64,000 bases of DNA from Cerrena zonata (lineage: Eukaryota > Basidiomycota > Agaricomycetes > Polyporales > Cerrenaceae). Position numbers and translations under genes: made by a program. The DNA is taken from contig JASBNA010000051.1 of NCBI GenBank assembly GCA_038087015.1, positions 124,001 to 188,000 of the forward strand. Direction: 5' to 3'. Positions 10,568 to 23,105 of the stretch are shown in pieces. Each line of letters opens with the position of its first letter. Position 1 is the first letter of the stretch. The notes beneath the pieces were generated by a model, which was not told the origin of the DNA, did no database searches, and was given only the letters and a program-made list of their open reading frames with translations.

Positions 10568-13500
10568 TCACTTCGACATCGAAATACGACCAGTATACGC
10601 ACATATCCGGGCTTGCCAATCCCCACTGCCTGTAGCAAGAATACTACCCGCAGGACTCAGATCGATAGAAATTACTAATAAAGAAAACCATAAGTTAACC
10701 GTTCTCCAGCAAAACGTGCTCGAAATGCATACCAGAATTTTTGTGCCCTTGCAACATACATTGCACCATCGCCGACTTCGCATCCCAAAACTGTACACCT
10801 CGATCTTTCGATCCACTCACTACCCACCGCCCGTCATGCGATACAGCCACGCTCAACACATAGTCCTTATGTCCAACAAAGTTCATCGTACACAGGCTTC
10901 CCTTCTCTCCTCCACCAGCTTCCTTCCCGTTGGCACCGGCCTTTGCAACCGCGCCACTGGGACCAGCACCAGACCGACCGGAGAGGATAGGACGAAGATC
11001 CCAATATTTCAACGTCTTGTCGAGTGAACCACTGACAAGTCCTGCGCCGTCAGGAGTGAATGCAACACTATAAACACTGTCTCTATGACCCTTCAGGCGT
11101 TCAACGAGTGCACCGGTTTGGACATCCCAGATACGGACAATAGTATCAAGTGAACCGGCAGCGACAAGTCTGCCGTTGGGAGAGATACAGACGGAAGTGA
11201 CGCCAGCGTCGACGTTCTCGCCTTCGTTGATAGTCACTAGAAAAGAAGGTCGTTAATTGAATGATCGACGAAAAGGAGTGAATGATGGAATACATACGGA
11301 TCTTGTTGTTACTCTGATCTTTAGTGTCCCAGATCCTAGCGGTACGATCGCCAGACCCAGAAACAATCAAACGACCATCCTTGGAGTAGTCAAGAGAATA
11401 GATCTCTTGTTGATGGCCCTCGTAGACGCCACAGATCTTGCGAGTTGCGATATCCCAGATCTACGAACATTAAGATATAAAATTCAAAGCACGACAAAGA
11501 AGAGCACAACTTACCCTGATTTGTTTGTCCTCTGCACCCGTAGCAAGGTATTTGCCATCGGGACTGAAGCAAACACTCCGAATATAGAGATCACCGGTTT
11601 TAGTGCTGTCTTCATCGGACAAAACACTGTCATACAAATAAAATCAGAGGGATGTCGGGAGGGGGAAGTAGGAGGTCATTACCAAGTCTTTGCACCAGTC
11701 TTGGTATCGTAAATCTGAGCGGTGCGATTGCATCCAGTAGCAAGGAATTTGCCATCGGCCGAGAATCGTACACAACATACGACACTACGACGACAGGGTC
11801 AGACCACGTTTAAATCTGTACGCCAGTACGATACGTACCTCTCGTGAATGAGTGTATGGACAAGAGTGACGTCCAAGTTCCTCTTCGGCACGACTGCACC
11901 AGAATCATTCTTGGTAGTTTCGCCTACAAATGAACAATATCGTCAATAATCGTCTCAATAATAGGACAATTCCAAAGAAATGAAACTAACCAGCAGCGGG
12001 AGTGAAGACAGCAAACCAATCACTCCCTTCTCTCTTGAGTTCATCAGGACAATCACGAACATCGATGCCGCTCAAATCAACCGGTCCAGATCCAGGAGCA
12101 CTCGCATCCTCACCGGTTTCCTTTGGGGGATACGGTTCGGGTCCACTCGCAGCTGTAGGTCCAGCTTCACCTTCCGCACTAGCATTAGGACCATTAGGTG
12201 GTCCAGGATACGGCGGTCCAGGTACGACAGGTAATTTCGGTGTTTGTTCACCTGCGACAGTTGGGATACCAGACATACTACCTCTTCCTTCACGGTCTCT
12301 TCCGTTAGCGTTTGGTGTAGGCGGTAAGTTTCCCGCAGCGAAGGGGGGTGGGTGAGGAGGAGGTTGAGATGGTGGAGGAGCGCCTGGTCCTGGAGGTGGA
12401 AGAGCGTTAGGATTACCGGGTGGGCCCGGTGGAGGTGGGGCTTGGGGGTGCGTAGAGATAGTTGGGGAGAAAGGATCTAAGGGTCAGGTGTGTATTAGTG
12501 AAGGATTTTGAGTTTGAACGTTGAAATGAGAACGGCGGAATTATGGAAAACGAAAGGATGTGATGGGAGAAGGACGGACACGGACAATGGAAGATGAGGG
12601 TTGTTAAAGAGACACGGGGTCTGATGATGCAAAAGGCAAATCGATAGAGTTTGTCTTGCCTCGCAAGTCATCGCCCACGAAACCGCGGAAAAAACGAAGT
12701 GAAATCGCATAGTAACACTGTAGAAAAAATATTGGAGTGAGCAGGAGAATAAGTTACTTACCACCACCACCCTTCCTCCCATCCTTATCTTTTCCCGGGC
12801 TGCCAGCACCTACACCACCAGGGGTCGGTGGCTGCTCAGTCTTGACTTTTTTTACATCTCGCCCGTCCCTGACACCTTCTCGATCCCGCTCTCTGTCTCT
12901 CCCAAGTACAACTGGTGGTTCCAATCCTCGAGGGTCTCGATCCATCCTCGACGTCGACGGATCTCGCTCTAGAAACCGATCCCTCTCTCTCATATCTCGC
13001 ATCCCAACATCTCGCATATCCCGATCTCCCCTGTCTCCTCTATCCATTCGGTCCATCCTCTCCCGATCACGTTCCATCCTCATCTGCATCTCCCGATCGC
13101 GCATGTCTCTCATCGATTCCGACCTCTCCAATCCCCTCTCCGCTCGCGAGTCTCGAAAGGAATCCCTCATCACCACATCCCTCTCTCGTTCCCTATCTCT
13201 GTCACCTGCACCAGGAACTGTCGACGATCGTGCATCTCGCATGACTACGTCTCCACTCATCGTTCGTTCAGGAGGTCCACGTCCAGGAATCGGTGGTCCG
13301 CCGCTATAGTCGTAGTACCTCTCTCGTTCTCGCTCTCTTTCACTTCGCTCGCGCTCGCGTTCCCGATCCCGTTCAAGACGATCCCGTTCACGTTCTCGGT
13401 CTCGAGGCTCACGACTTTCCCTCTCGCGTTCCCTATCACCTGCACCGACTCCTAGCCCGAGTGGGCCAGGGTGCATGTGTGGAGGTAACGACTGCATATG

Positions 13501-15932
13501 AGGTGGTCCACCAGGATGTCCAGGGTGCATTCCATGACCCATCGAGTCAACCGACATCGGTCCTCCGCCCGGTCCAGACATAGGAGGTGGAGGTGGAGGT
13601 GCACCACCAGGACCAGAGAAAGCAGGAGGAAGTGCATTGGAACCGCCTGGAGGGGGTGGATGGTGAGACATACCCATCATTTGACTCGGAAGACCTGGTC
13701 GACCTAATCCTAGGGCTTCACGACCACTGGCTTCACCACGAGGGGGTCCACCACCAGGAGCAGCAGGGCCGATGGTGGCTGAAGAGGGTGGAGGTGGGAT
13801 ATTTGTGTTAGGACCGCCGGCAATGGAGGCTCCTGAGCCTCCGGTAACGATACCTAACAGAACTTCTCGTTCGCGGATACGTTCCTGTTCACGAACACTG
13901 TCTGAACGTCCGAGAGAAGCGATACCTTCACGAGGGGGTGGAGGTCCATCACGTTGCGTACGCATGTTTTCGAGGTCCTGACGCAGTTGTCGGATTTGTT
14001 CTTCGTACGATCCGCGGACCTTGGCGTGTTGGGTTTCGAGTTCGTATAGGGATTGGCGGATAATGTTGAGTTCGTTGACCTGAGATGTCACTAAAAAAAT
14101 AGATGGGTAGGCGACTGCGTTTGTATAGAGTACGGAAGATTGAAGAGCAAAATTAAAAGACCAAAGGTGGTCAAGATGAGGTAGAAAGAAGACCTTGGCA
14201 TCTTGTGGGGGAAGAAATATGATCGGCAGAAAACGAGAGAAACGGGAAAGAGATATATATTGATCCCGCATTCCTGTTCCTGACATTGAACTTGTCCCTT
14301 CGGTGACGTCATTGACAAGGAGGAAGTCAAGAACGTCGTCGATGGTTGTGTAAGAGCGGATCGCTGGAATCGAAGTCAAGCTTAAGTTGATGAACACTGT
14401 GAGTGTCATCAACTCGTTCACCCCATGTATTCACCGAGGGTGTTCTCATCCAAAATTGCCTCTTCAAAAGACAAAGAAGGCACTCAAATGACACATTTGT
14501 GACACCGTTAGGGAGACGTTCCCAAAAAGGAAGTCTAGGTCCTTAACTTGATTGCAGTCGAGTGCCGGCGGCGACCCCGAGAAAACCGAATCGATGTTAA
14601 GCCGGCGGGTAATAAGGAAGACGAGAGTCTTGGAACCGAAGTCCTCGTAGAGGTACAGATACACCTCTTACAGAACATAAATCTGGACCAGGTATCCGTA
14701 TTATTATACCCTTCCAAATCGTGTGAAATGTATCCATGCATCGACAGAGGGCGAAGACCACCACGATAAATCAGAAAGAGTTGGTGAAGAGGAATTATGT
14801 GCTGTCACACTACCGCAAGTGCCGGGAGAAGCGTTAGCGTGAGAGCACTATGGCGAATGTAAGAAAATCCTCCTCCAGAGGTCATTATTATTGCTTTCGA
14901 AGGTGAGCATCGAGAACAACCTAAGTCTCCGAAAACACCGGAGTTTTCACGAAGGCAAGGCAAGCCACGTGAAGAATGAGAAACCGTAAATCATCAATAA
15001 ATCGATCTGTGGAAACAGCTCGATGACTGTGGATCCCAGGGCGCAAGGCTAGTTTGCCTTCACAGGCGGTGATAGAAAGAAATCAAAAGAAAACGTGCTG
15101 GAGTGTCTTGAGTGTTTTTTTATAGGGGGATAATTCACCCCCACGTCACCATCTAGTCTGAAGCCATAAATTCCAACCCTTAGGTATGAAGAACTGTCCG
15201 AATATCTTTGGCGGGTGAAACACCGCAGTTTTTACGAAGGTAAGCCATGTGAAGAACGAGTATCCATAAATCCAGAACAAATTGAACTGTAGTGGCAGCT
15301 CGATGACTGTAGAGCCTGGAGCACAAGACTGACTCGCTTTCACAGGCGGTTACGGATCGAAAGAGCCGGACGCAGCAAGACAATGCTCGGGTATCCGGAC
15401 GTCCATTCATAGGGAAATAATCTAACTCCACACCGCCGTCCGGCTTGAAGCCTGGGGCTGAGTTTGTTCTCGAGTGTTGTGTGAATATTCGAGTCCCCCC
15501 GGCCAACCACGATTTAGGAAGATCGATGGGTCTCGATCCTTTCGTGGAAGTAGAAAGTGACAGGAAATGGCTCAAAATGGTCCGGTTCGTAGAACATAGA
15601 GTGTGAAAACAACAAACTAAGCAAATAAGCTCACCTTTGTTTTCGAAATCATCCCTCTGCCCACGCAGAAGGACAATCTCCTGTGCAAGCAAGTCAAATT
15701 CGTGTCTGATGTTATCAAACGAGTCGTTGAGTCTGCTGTGAATCATCTGCTGGGCTGCAGCGGTGCCAGCTACGACTGGAACTGGAGGCCCCTGGATGGA
15801 GCCTGGCATGGCACCCGAGGGACCAGCTTGCGACGGAGGCGGGCCTGTAGGCTGTATATGTTTGTGCTATGTTGTGAAGTTTGTGAGTTAATGAGGACAG
15901 CAGAGGTGCAGGGGACATACGTAGGAGGCCAT
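10568..15932 (-). CDS. TUP1: TUP1 general transcriptional co-repressor
   Basis: Ten exons on the minus strand: 15932-15921, 15866-15635, 14090-12762, 12476-11991, 11923-11839, 11784-11683, 11626-11515, 11460-11298, 11236-10733 and 10674-10568. All joins keep frame. The N-terminal Tup_N tetramerisation helix is clear ([19 protein letters not shown]) and continues across the large intron into [18 protein letters not shown] long Pro/Gly- and Arg/Asp/Glu-repeat linker follows, then [18 protein letters not shown] and seven WD40 blades (for example [40 protein letters not shown]), ending [17 protein letters not shown]. Tup1 works with Ssn6/Cyc8 to repress genes through histone deacetylases. The linker is richer in Arg/Glu dipeptides than in yeast. 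The protein looks intact; the oddity is intron 2 (14091-15634). Confidence 0.93.
14091..15634 (-). other. oversized TUP1 intron 2 with insert
   Basis: The flanking exons encode adjacent parts of the Tup1 N-terminal helix, so this 1,544-base segment is intronic (donor GTGAGC at 15634, acceptor TTTTTTTAG at 14091). Other introns in the gene are mostly 50-85 bases, with one of 285. The interior carries a diverged tandem duplication of about 280 bases, roughly 14940-15170 and 15221-15450. Both halves share CGAAGG, CAGCTCGATGACTGT and TTCACAGGCGGT. It looks like an old insertion into a normal short intron. No exon of Tup1 is missing. Confidence 0.75.
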
Positions 15933-18844
15933 CAAGACAGAGAGCGACGCGGGACGAGGGCAGGCAAGCGTCTTCCTCAAGTCCTGTTTATATCAACCGT
16001 CTTCCAGCGCTTACCCCCCTGACGCTCACCGTTGTCCACTCCCTCGGTCAGATCCCATCGCACCTCTCCCACACTTCCGACGGCTTTGCCATATATGGCA
16101 TCTGTTTCCCGTTTTGGGTGAAAGAGGGTACTGACGTCTGAGATCTGGATACGGTGGAAGATGCCGTCAGGGCTGGAAGCGTTCCCAAACCTTATCCCGG
16201 CATGCGACGCTTGTCCGTTCAGAACATGACTCTCTCTCCCTCTCACGCTGCCACAAAGCAGATCCTATCAAATGCACGGCCTCCGGCATTCCACTTGGCC
16301 AAACCCATTTCACACATGCAGAACGCGTGTTGCTTCCTACAAGCCCCCACCCGGTGCTTTGGAAAATTGAATCGAACAAGATGGAGAAGAATGATGGGCT
16401 ATATCGACGCTACATTGTATTTCATCCAGAACGTGGCGACCTTGTATGTATCTGGCACCCACTCACCGAGGCTGTGATTTATTGAACCGTATTTTTCCAT
16501 CGACGCCGTATCCAACGTCCTTGTCGACGGCGATTCATATTCATATTCGATAAATGTGACGTCTACTTTAATTACTTATTAGGCATTCCTCCGATTCCAG
16601 TCCAGAACCGGCCCAGAAAAAGACAACACACGCTTCGCTTTCCCATCTTCTTTAATTTCCTAATGCAGGGTCTGCTGATCAAACCTGTGCATTTCATGGA
16701 CGTGGTATTTGGATGGTGTATATATACAAGGCCTTCCAAACGCTGGGAGATATCAAATCGAATCAGAGACCCTGTAGGACACAGCCTACACTGGCAGCTG
16801 GGCGCACCGAGATTAGCATTTCGTCGTACTTGGGTTCTCTGTCAAACATAATTACCTCGAGGAGATGCAGAATGACATCGTCTAACTAAGAAATGGTGTT
16901 TGTCCTGCCAGTGCATCTTATAATGAGATGGCGATTACCTCGGACGCTGAGATGCTCGGAACTCGGACCCAAAGCACAACAGCAAACCCTATCATTATCG
17001 CGTGACACTCTGAAGAAGGATCGTCACTTCCATTTCGATAACTGCAGCATCTTTCGAAAAAGACCTGTGCATGCGTTAATCGTATTTTAGGAATGAAATG
17101 AACGTCAACATCTCTCAAATAAGACCAAGTATAGGGACTGGATGGACGCACTGGTTTTAAGACGTATAGTGTTAATCTACTACACTATTCCCCACTAATA
17201 TTCATCAGTTCGTCGTATCTTTCTCATTAGGGTCCAAGATATACCCTATCTACTCGAATTGAAACGTACTACCTGGCCACTCGTTCTCGCGTCTCCGAAT
17301 GATGTTCACACATCGCCTTGTGTTGAGGTGGAACGCGTTTATTTTATTCAAACTTAATGGTAAGCTCCCCAACCAGAACCCCAATGAAATCTCTAACATG
17401 GCTAAGTAGTATCGTTAGCAAAAACATCAGTTTGCGGTTGTAGTAAAATTGGATAACGATAATTCGAACGAACTTGGATTTTGTGGTACGGACATACTAC
17501 CACTGAGAGTAAGATGTGCGTGATAGGTGTGCACGGAACGTGAACTATGTTACTACTTGCTGCTACGAAGTTCATAATCCCTCCGAAAACAGAGTTCATT
17601 ATGATACGTTGACTCAAGTTTAGACCTCCAGGCATAACTAATGTTTCTGACTCCAGGTTTGAATTTGAAGTTCTGTTTGACCACGATGGCATTGTGGTCA
17701 AGTCGGTCAACTACGATATGTATTCGTAATCGAAAACCGGTTCGTTTAATCCGAGTCAGCGTCATTGTATTTTGGTGATCAACATCAACCTTCTTCGTAC
17801 TTATAGCTTCCCCCCTTCAATCGCCCTTTGAAACATACTTGCGACTGATCATATGGACTCCAGCTGACCTCGGGAGTCCTATACTTAGTTGGACTCTGAT
17901 TATTTAATAATGTCTTCTATAGATCGCATCACGGTGTTCGTTCCACCTATTGGACGTAATTTAGATGTTGACTACGACATCGTTTTCTTGAAGTGTTTGT
18001 TCAGAACTGACTAGCACTTCCTCTATCTCGACACTCAATTACAATGTAATAAATCTCGCTATCAAATGAACACGATAGATAGAGAAAAGATAGGACAAAG
18101 ACTACGGTATGGTTAGCCAGGTTAGCTATAGCCTATAGGCTTGTCACAGTGGTGCTTATGTGTTGCCGTCTGACCATGTACGGATTGGTCATGAACAAGC
18201 GCCCAGTGGGATTGTTGAGTAGCCGGCTGTATCCGGATGGAGTCCATCTCTCTCTGGTGTTGTTATCTAGATAGACTTCCTGAAGATTCCGAGTCCCTTT
18301 GGTGAGACATTTGCAGTCCCACCGCCACATTTACAGTCCACAATAATTAAGTGAAATATAATGTAATTACCATATCGGGTAACTCACCTAGAAAGAAAAC
18401 AAGTGAAATAAGCTACTAGCGGGGCGTGAAAAAGGACATAGAAGCCAAGGGATGGCAGGCTTGACGGCAAGCAACTAGGACTGTAAAGCCGTCAAGATGC
18501 CGTGAGGGAGCGGGCGCGCAGGACTGTAAATCTACCAGGTGCGAAACATTTCGCACGTAAAGTTGGCTGAGAGCCCTGCCAAAATCACGCCCGTTCGAAA
18601 CCCCTTCGTACCGGAAGATTCGCAGTCCTAATGATGCGATTTACAGTCCTTTTCGGCTAACAGTAGCTGTAATTTGACACTGCCGCCCTATGAATGTCAC
18701 TCACTCCTTCGCATTTTCAGGTGTTTTCTCTTGCTCTTAGGGCTAAATTCTTATATACATCACACCTACTAGTGCATAGATAGCAAAACACAACTTTTCC
18801 GAGCCGATTTGAGCCAATGTAGCCATTCATCTCTTTCAACATGA
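15933..18844. other. gene-poor region upstream of TUP1
   Basis: This 2.9 kb stretch holds the TUP1 promoter side and then sequence without a supportable gene. Open frames up to ~105 codons (for example 16154-16477 +, 17402-17765 -) have no recognisable motifs. Clusters of the motif CAGTCC/GGACTG occur at 18311-18650 and are listed separately. Confidence 0.5.
18311..18650. repeat. clustered GGACTGTAAA / TTTACAGTCC motifs, possible small inverted-repeat element
   Basis: AGGACTGTAAA occurs at 18477-18487 and 18520-18530. Its reverse complement TTTACAGTCC occurs at 18330-18339 and 18640-18649. The pair GCAGTCC followed about 20 bases later by ACAGTCC appears twice in the same spacing (near 18313/18332 and 18622/18642). 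The segment 18477-18650 is therefore bounded by inverted motifs and could be a MITE-like unit or a cluster of protein-binding sites. No target-site duplication was established. Confidence 0.4.
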
Positions 18845-21545
18845 AGACGAAGCAAAACTGACAAGTAAGTTATTTGCTTTTGACAGACTATTATAATAAC
18901 CGATTTTGAGTCATAGCCTTGATCCGACTAGGTAAGTACAGAGAATACAAATCTCTAACGATACAAGTCAATAGATACAGTAAGCGATCCTGCGCGATGG
19001 TGATGGTATTGTTGTCCAGAACAGTATATATGACGGAACTGATGAAATGAAAAACAGAAGAGAACATGAATCGAGATCGAAAACACACCGAAAGGAATGA
19101 GGTACGCAAATTGGGAAAATAACCTTTACAAATATCATTGAAGACCGTCACGCGCAAGCCATTAACTCATCGTCGCACTCGGAACAAGGCTCCCTCTTGT
19201 CGTGGAAGGAACACCACACTATTACAGGAGGTTCGTTGTCGGTCTCGTTGTCGTCGTTGTCGTCATCGTCTCCCACATTGCTATAGTCGGTACTTCCTTG
19301 GTACAAGCTCCTGTCATCCAGGCTCGGAGTTTGACCAGTAAGTGCCAGTGGCTCCACCTGTGCCCTCCATGAATTGATCCTGTATCGAGTGAAATCAGCA
19401 CCAACTGGTGGGCCGCGATAGGGAGGCTCTTCGTTCATCCCGGTGTCTAAGTATGCTCGGTTGATCCGGCCAACCTGCATGTTGCTGGGACCTGCAATCG
19501 GCACGTTGCTCGGGTCCACCCCGTATACTGGGGCAACAGGTGTCTCGGTACCAGTGTTGTCACCCTCGATACCTTCCATCGGGCTGCCGCTGGGTAGCTG
19601 AGTGCCTCCGAGTTCCTGAAGAAACTGCCAGAGTTGTCGAAACTGTGGTGTACTGCGATCTGCATAGATCTCTATCCTGCCATTAGCGTACATCCAACAT
19701 GGAACACCAGCGTGCGACTCGACTGCAAGGATCTCTGCCACTTCGGCCTCATCCCTGGCGGGCATCTCGATAATACGTTGAGCGAGGGAAGGATATACGT
19801 CGATGGCCCAGTTCTGTGGCTCCTCCGAGGGTAGACGAGCAATCTCGGAGTCGGTGCGAACGATGACTGCATCCATGCCCCTCGGGACGGGGTGGCGATT
19901 TATTCGTGAAGGAGGTTCGGGATCAGGGTAGAGTGCGGTTCCATTGGAGCCGCATTGTGTGCGCGAGAAGGCACCGATGGAGACCTCGCTGTTGTCGACA
20001 TGATAGTTCTCTGCTTGGTCGAGCTGAGCCTGGATGTGTGCCTCTGCCTTTCGACGTTGATTGATACGCCTTTCGACGTCGATGGAGTTCGGGCTTCGAC
20101 GTAGACGTGGGCGTGGATGTGGACGTTGGCCATCGAGTGCAGGCGGGGCGGCAGGATAGAGACCGATACGTGAAGGACCTGTGGGTTGGCCCTCTGTGCC
20201 ACGCATATCCTCGACGCGATACACATAGTCTCGGTCAAGATCCAGTCTCGGGGTGGGTCCTCTAGTTGATGCGCGAGTTCCCTCGTCTCCTGGCTGAGAC
20301 ATGTTCTCTGCATGGTGCTGAGAGGCACACTCGAACAAGTCACGAGCAAGAGAACGTGCAGTATGGACGGAAGGCTCTCTGTCGTTTGCGGTAATGGGAG
20401 TATTCTGTTTGAGGATACCTTGTTTAACAGTCGGCTGCTGATTGGCATGCTTTTGAGAGATCTGAGAGGTAGGGGTGAGAGAGGAGCCAAAGGTGCTCGC
20501 TGGAGAATGTGGACGCGGGGGCTGGTCGACTTGCATGGCCTGGTCCTGTTCATGCCTTGAACGGAGACGGCTGGATTGACGAGTAGGAGTGTTCAGGGCT
20601 TTCTGGACGCGTTTTCTTGGACTTGCGAGTTTCTTGGCAGGAGAAGCAGGAGGCTTCTTAGCTGGAGTGCCTGCTCCTCTCTTCTTTGGGGAGGCCATGG
20701 ACTAGTTGAAAGACGGTGAGTGAGTGAGGTCTAATGGTGTTAGGAGCGAATACTTACTGGTTGTATTAATAAAGGTATTAGGTGGTATAGTGGAAAGTAC
20801 GCGACGAAGAACAAGAAGTGAAGGAGAAAGAGGAAATGAAAGAGGAAATATGGTGGCAGGTGTAAGGACGCGATCCTTTTATATGTCATATGTTCTTTCT
20901 GCCAGGTTCGATCACGCCCCCTGGCCAGGTTCTTTAGCCGACTTTGACTTTGACCCTCGTTGCCTTGGAGGTAGTGCTTAAGTGGCACGGGGTGGATTCT
21001 ACCAACTCCGGCTCTCTTTGTCCCTAACGGGTTACGCGTTTTACGTTTTCTCAGTTGCGGAATGAGTTGCACGACGCGTCTCTGTTTCGGCGTAATGATG
21101 ATATGTCGATTCCGTGTAGCCCACTGTACAGGATCTTTGACCACATTTCCGAGCTCATCGTGTTTTATTTACGCTAGCTTTCGCAAGTCGACAGGATACA
21201 AAATATACCCAGTTTGCAGCGTTTAGGAACGAAATCGACGCTCAGTAACGTGGGCCTCGCGTGTTCTCTATCTCCGTTTCTCCGGGAGCAAACATATGTC
21301 ATGACGATGAAACTCTGGCCTTTGTGCTGTGGCGTCGACGAGTCAATGGGCCGGGGATGATTCCAGAAAATCACTGCTAACTGTGGAAACCCAATCGATC
21401 GGAAATGAAATGTTCCACATTCTCCATTGTCCGTCCATTGACAATAATCAATATTCAATAATTAATAACTGCCACCTCGTTCACAAACGTCCTTTCATTT
21501 CTCTCGTCTTGCAAGTCCCTCTCCCATATTTCACAATGTTACCTC
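18845..21545 (-). repeat. inverted segmental duplication, copy B
   Basis: This is the reverse-orientation counterpart of 7200-9890. Similarity runs from TTGCTTTTGACAGACTATTATAATA near 18872 through the gene and promoter to the CCGGCCCATTGA-type landmark near 21345, fading by about 21545. Coding similarity is far higher than promoter similarity on the distal side. Confidence 0.85.
19148..20698 (-). CDS. uncharacterised 516-aa protein, paralog B
   Basis: This is a near-identical paralog of the 8020-9585 gene on the opposite strand. It starts with the same MASPKKRGAGTPAKK and ends with the CSFHDKREPCSECDDE tail. It lacks the five-residue insertion after RSRHE. Substitutions are scattered, for example in the segment after NYHVDNSEV and near the Asp-run. 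The probable 5'UTR intron (GTAAGT to ACTAG before the ATG) is conserved. No stop or frameshift was seen, so both copies appear under selection or recently homogenised. Function is unknown. The basic SPKK-rich N-terminus suggests nucleic-acid contact by inference only. Confidence 0.8.
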   Translation of the reverse strand: MASPKKRGAGTPAKKPPASPAKKLASPRKRVQKALNTPTRQSSRLRSRHEQDQAMQVDQPPRPHSPASTFGSSLTPTSQISQKHANQQPTVKQGILKQNTPITANDREPSVHTARSLARDLFECASQHHAENMSQPGDEGTRASTRGPTPRLDLDRDYVYRVEDMRGTEGQPTGPSRIGLYPAAPPALDGQRPHPRPRLRRSPNSIDVERRINQRRKAEAHIQAQLDQAENYHVDNSEVSIGAFSRTQCGSNGTALYPDPEPPSRINRHPVPRGMDAVIVRTDSEIARLPSEEPQNWAIDVYPSLAQRIIEMPARDEAEVAEILAVESHAGVPCWMYANGRIEIYADRSTPQFRQLWQFLQELGGTQLPSGSPMEGIEGDNTGTETPVAPVYGVDPSNVPIAGPSNMQVGRINRAYLDTGMNEEPPYRGPPVGADFTRYRINSWRAQVEPLALTGQTPSLDDRSLYQGSTDYSNVGDDDDNDDNETDNEPPVIVWCSFHDKREPCSECDDELMACA

Positions 21546-21797
21546 GCGGTCCTCATGATGGTCGTGACGACGAGGTTCATTGTCAGTCTTTATTTTGTAG
21601 TTCACGCTGTCGGCTGGAAGTGTGTAAAGAGACCGCAAAATGCACACCGTCTTTGTTATTGTGTGAAAGTAACTGATTAATCATGTCAATACTAGGACCA
21701 AGCTCGACCGAAGTTACAATATCTGCCAAGTCAAGACGACATGTTAGAGATACCAAAACATGCATATATATCAGGGAGGTAACGTTGAGGACAACAG

Positions 21798-23105
21798 CTA
21801 TTTCCACCGTCCACCAAGCCTACCTCTGCCTAGTCCACCTCCACCCAAGACTCTTCCACTTGAGCTAGAACTCGAGCTTGCCCCCACGCCATTACCATAC
21901 CCACCAAGTGTCTGTTGATATCGGCTCTTTTTTGCACCGTACTCGTGAGTGACTGAAGAGGTGGAGGCGGCTGTAGAGGACCCTGCTGTGAAATCTAGAT
22001 GGGTGCGTTTGCCTGCGTTTTGAGATTGGGAGGCGGTCTGTTGTTCTGAACGGGATTTTTGATGCTCAGCTTGAGTATGACGTCAGTTAGGTCGAAATCG
22101 AGCGTGTACGACGAGGTTTTTGTGAACCCACCTATTCGGTCAGCGAACCACTCTTCCTGGATGTCCCAAGGGTCCCAGATATGTTTCGGAAAGTTTGTCG
22201 TCCTTTCGTCCACATCGACAAATTCTACAAGTTTGGCATATAAATGAGGATTCCTGAATGAGCGATTGGACATGAGTGAGTCGTTGAAATGTTTAGGGTT
22301 AACAGAGTCGCGTTTCAGAGCATGAAACTGCGCCAGTTTTGCCTGTGAAGTTAAATATTCAGATTATCAGGTCATAGGAGGGAGCTAGTAGTTGTGACTC
22401 CCGCACCTCGATGTCAGGATCACATTCTCCCTCAGGCTCAGGTGGAATACCCCAATCTTGTATCCCATGTATCGGTGGAGGCCGCAGTAATGTTCGTATT
22501 TTCGCCAATTCGTCAATTACTTCAGTTGGCTCGTCGTCCAACGTCTCTGGCATATCAACAGATTGGTGGACTTCATCCTCGTCGGGCATCTCGGAATTCG
22601 AATAGGGTAGTAGTTGGCCGTTGTTGTCAGACATGCTCGCTGTTACATCTAAGGATGACATAGAGTGTTGAAGATGAGAAGTGCTAGAAGAGGGGCCAGG
22701 ATCTTCGTCTTCGAGTAATGTAGAGCGAGGACGGGGGCGTGGCTTCTTGATGTTTGTATGTCTCTTGATTACCACTTGTGGTGATTTACTCGCTACACAA
22801 AGAGGCATCAGTATAACACAAATGAGATATAACGATAGTACGTACGTCCTGAACCCTTGTCAGACTCTCTCAAACCAGCATCCTAGACCGGAAGAAAGAA
22901 CAAAGCCAGCAAAGAAAGGGAAACGGGGCTGGATTTATAGGTGGCGATCAAGAATTCTCACATTCGCGTTATTCCTTTTACTCGTCGACGGTTTATGACT
23001 GTGGTCTTCAGAGTCGCTCTGTGAGTCGTCTCCGTAGGCAGAGAGACCTAACCACACGTTAGCGTTTATCAATGGGTGGTATCGGTGTTTCTTACCGTGC
23101 AACAT
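21798..23105 (-). CDS. HCNGP/SAP30BP-like splicing-associated protein
   Basis: The start MLHG at 23105 is followed by short introns. The first join yields [15 protein letters not shown], a common N-terminal YGDDS-type motif of this family. Acidic and Ser-rich sequence follows, then the HCNGP domain: [66 protein letters not shown] and HIWDP. The tail is Ser/Gly-rich ([13 protein letters not shown]). About 325 residues. Human SAP30BP and relatives are nuclear and have been linked to transcriptional repression and to splicing of short introns with RBM17. The fungal role is inferred. Exons are in frame throughout and no damage was seen. Confidence 0.88.

Noticed and set aside
12737..13583. Plus-strand open frames of 96-190 codons
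   Set aside because: They are complementary shadows of the Arg/Glu/Pro-rich linker of TUP1 on the minus strand.
15180..15809. 209-codon minus-strand frame overlapping TUP1 exon 2
   Set aside because: Only the first ~58 codons are the real TUP1 exon. The remainder is read-through into the large intron.
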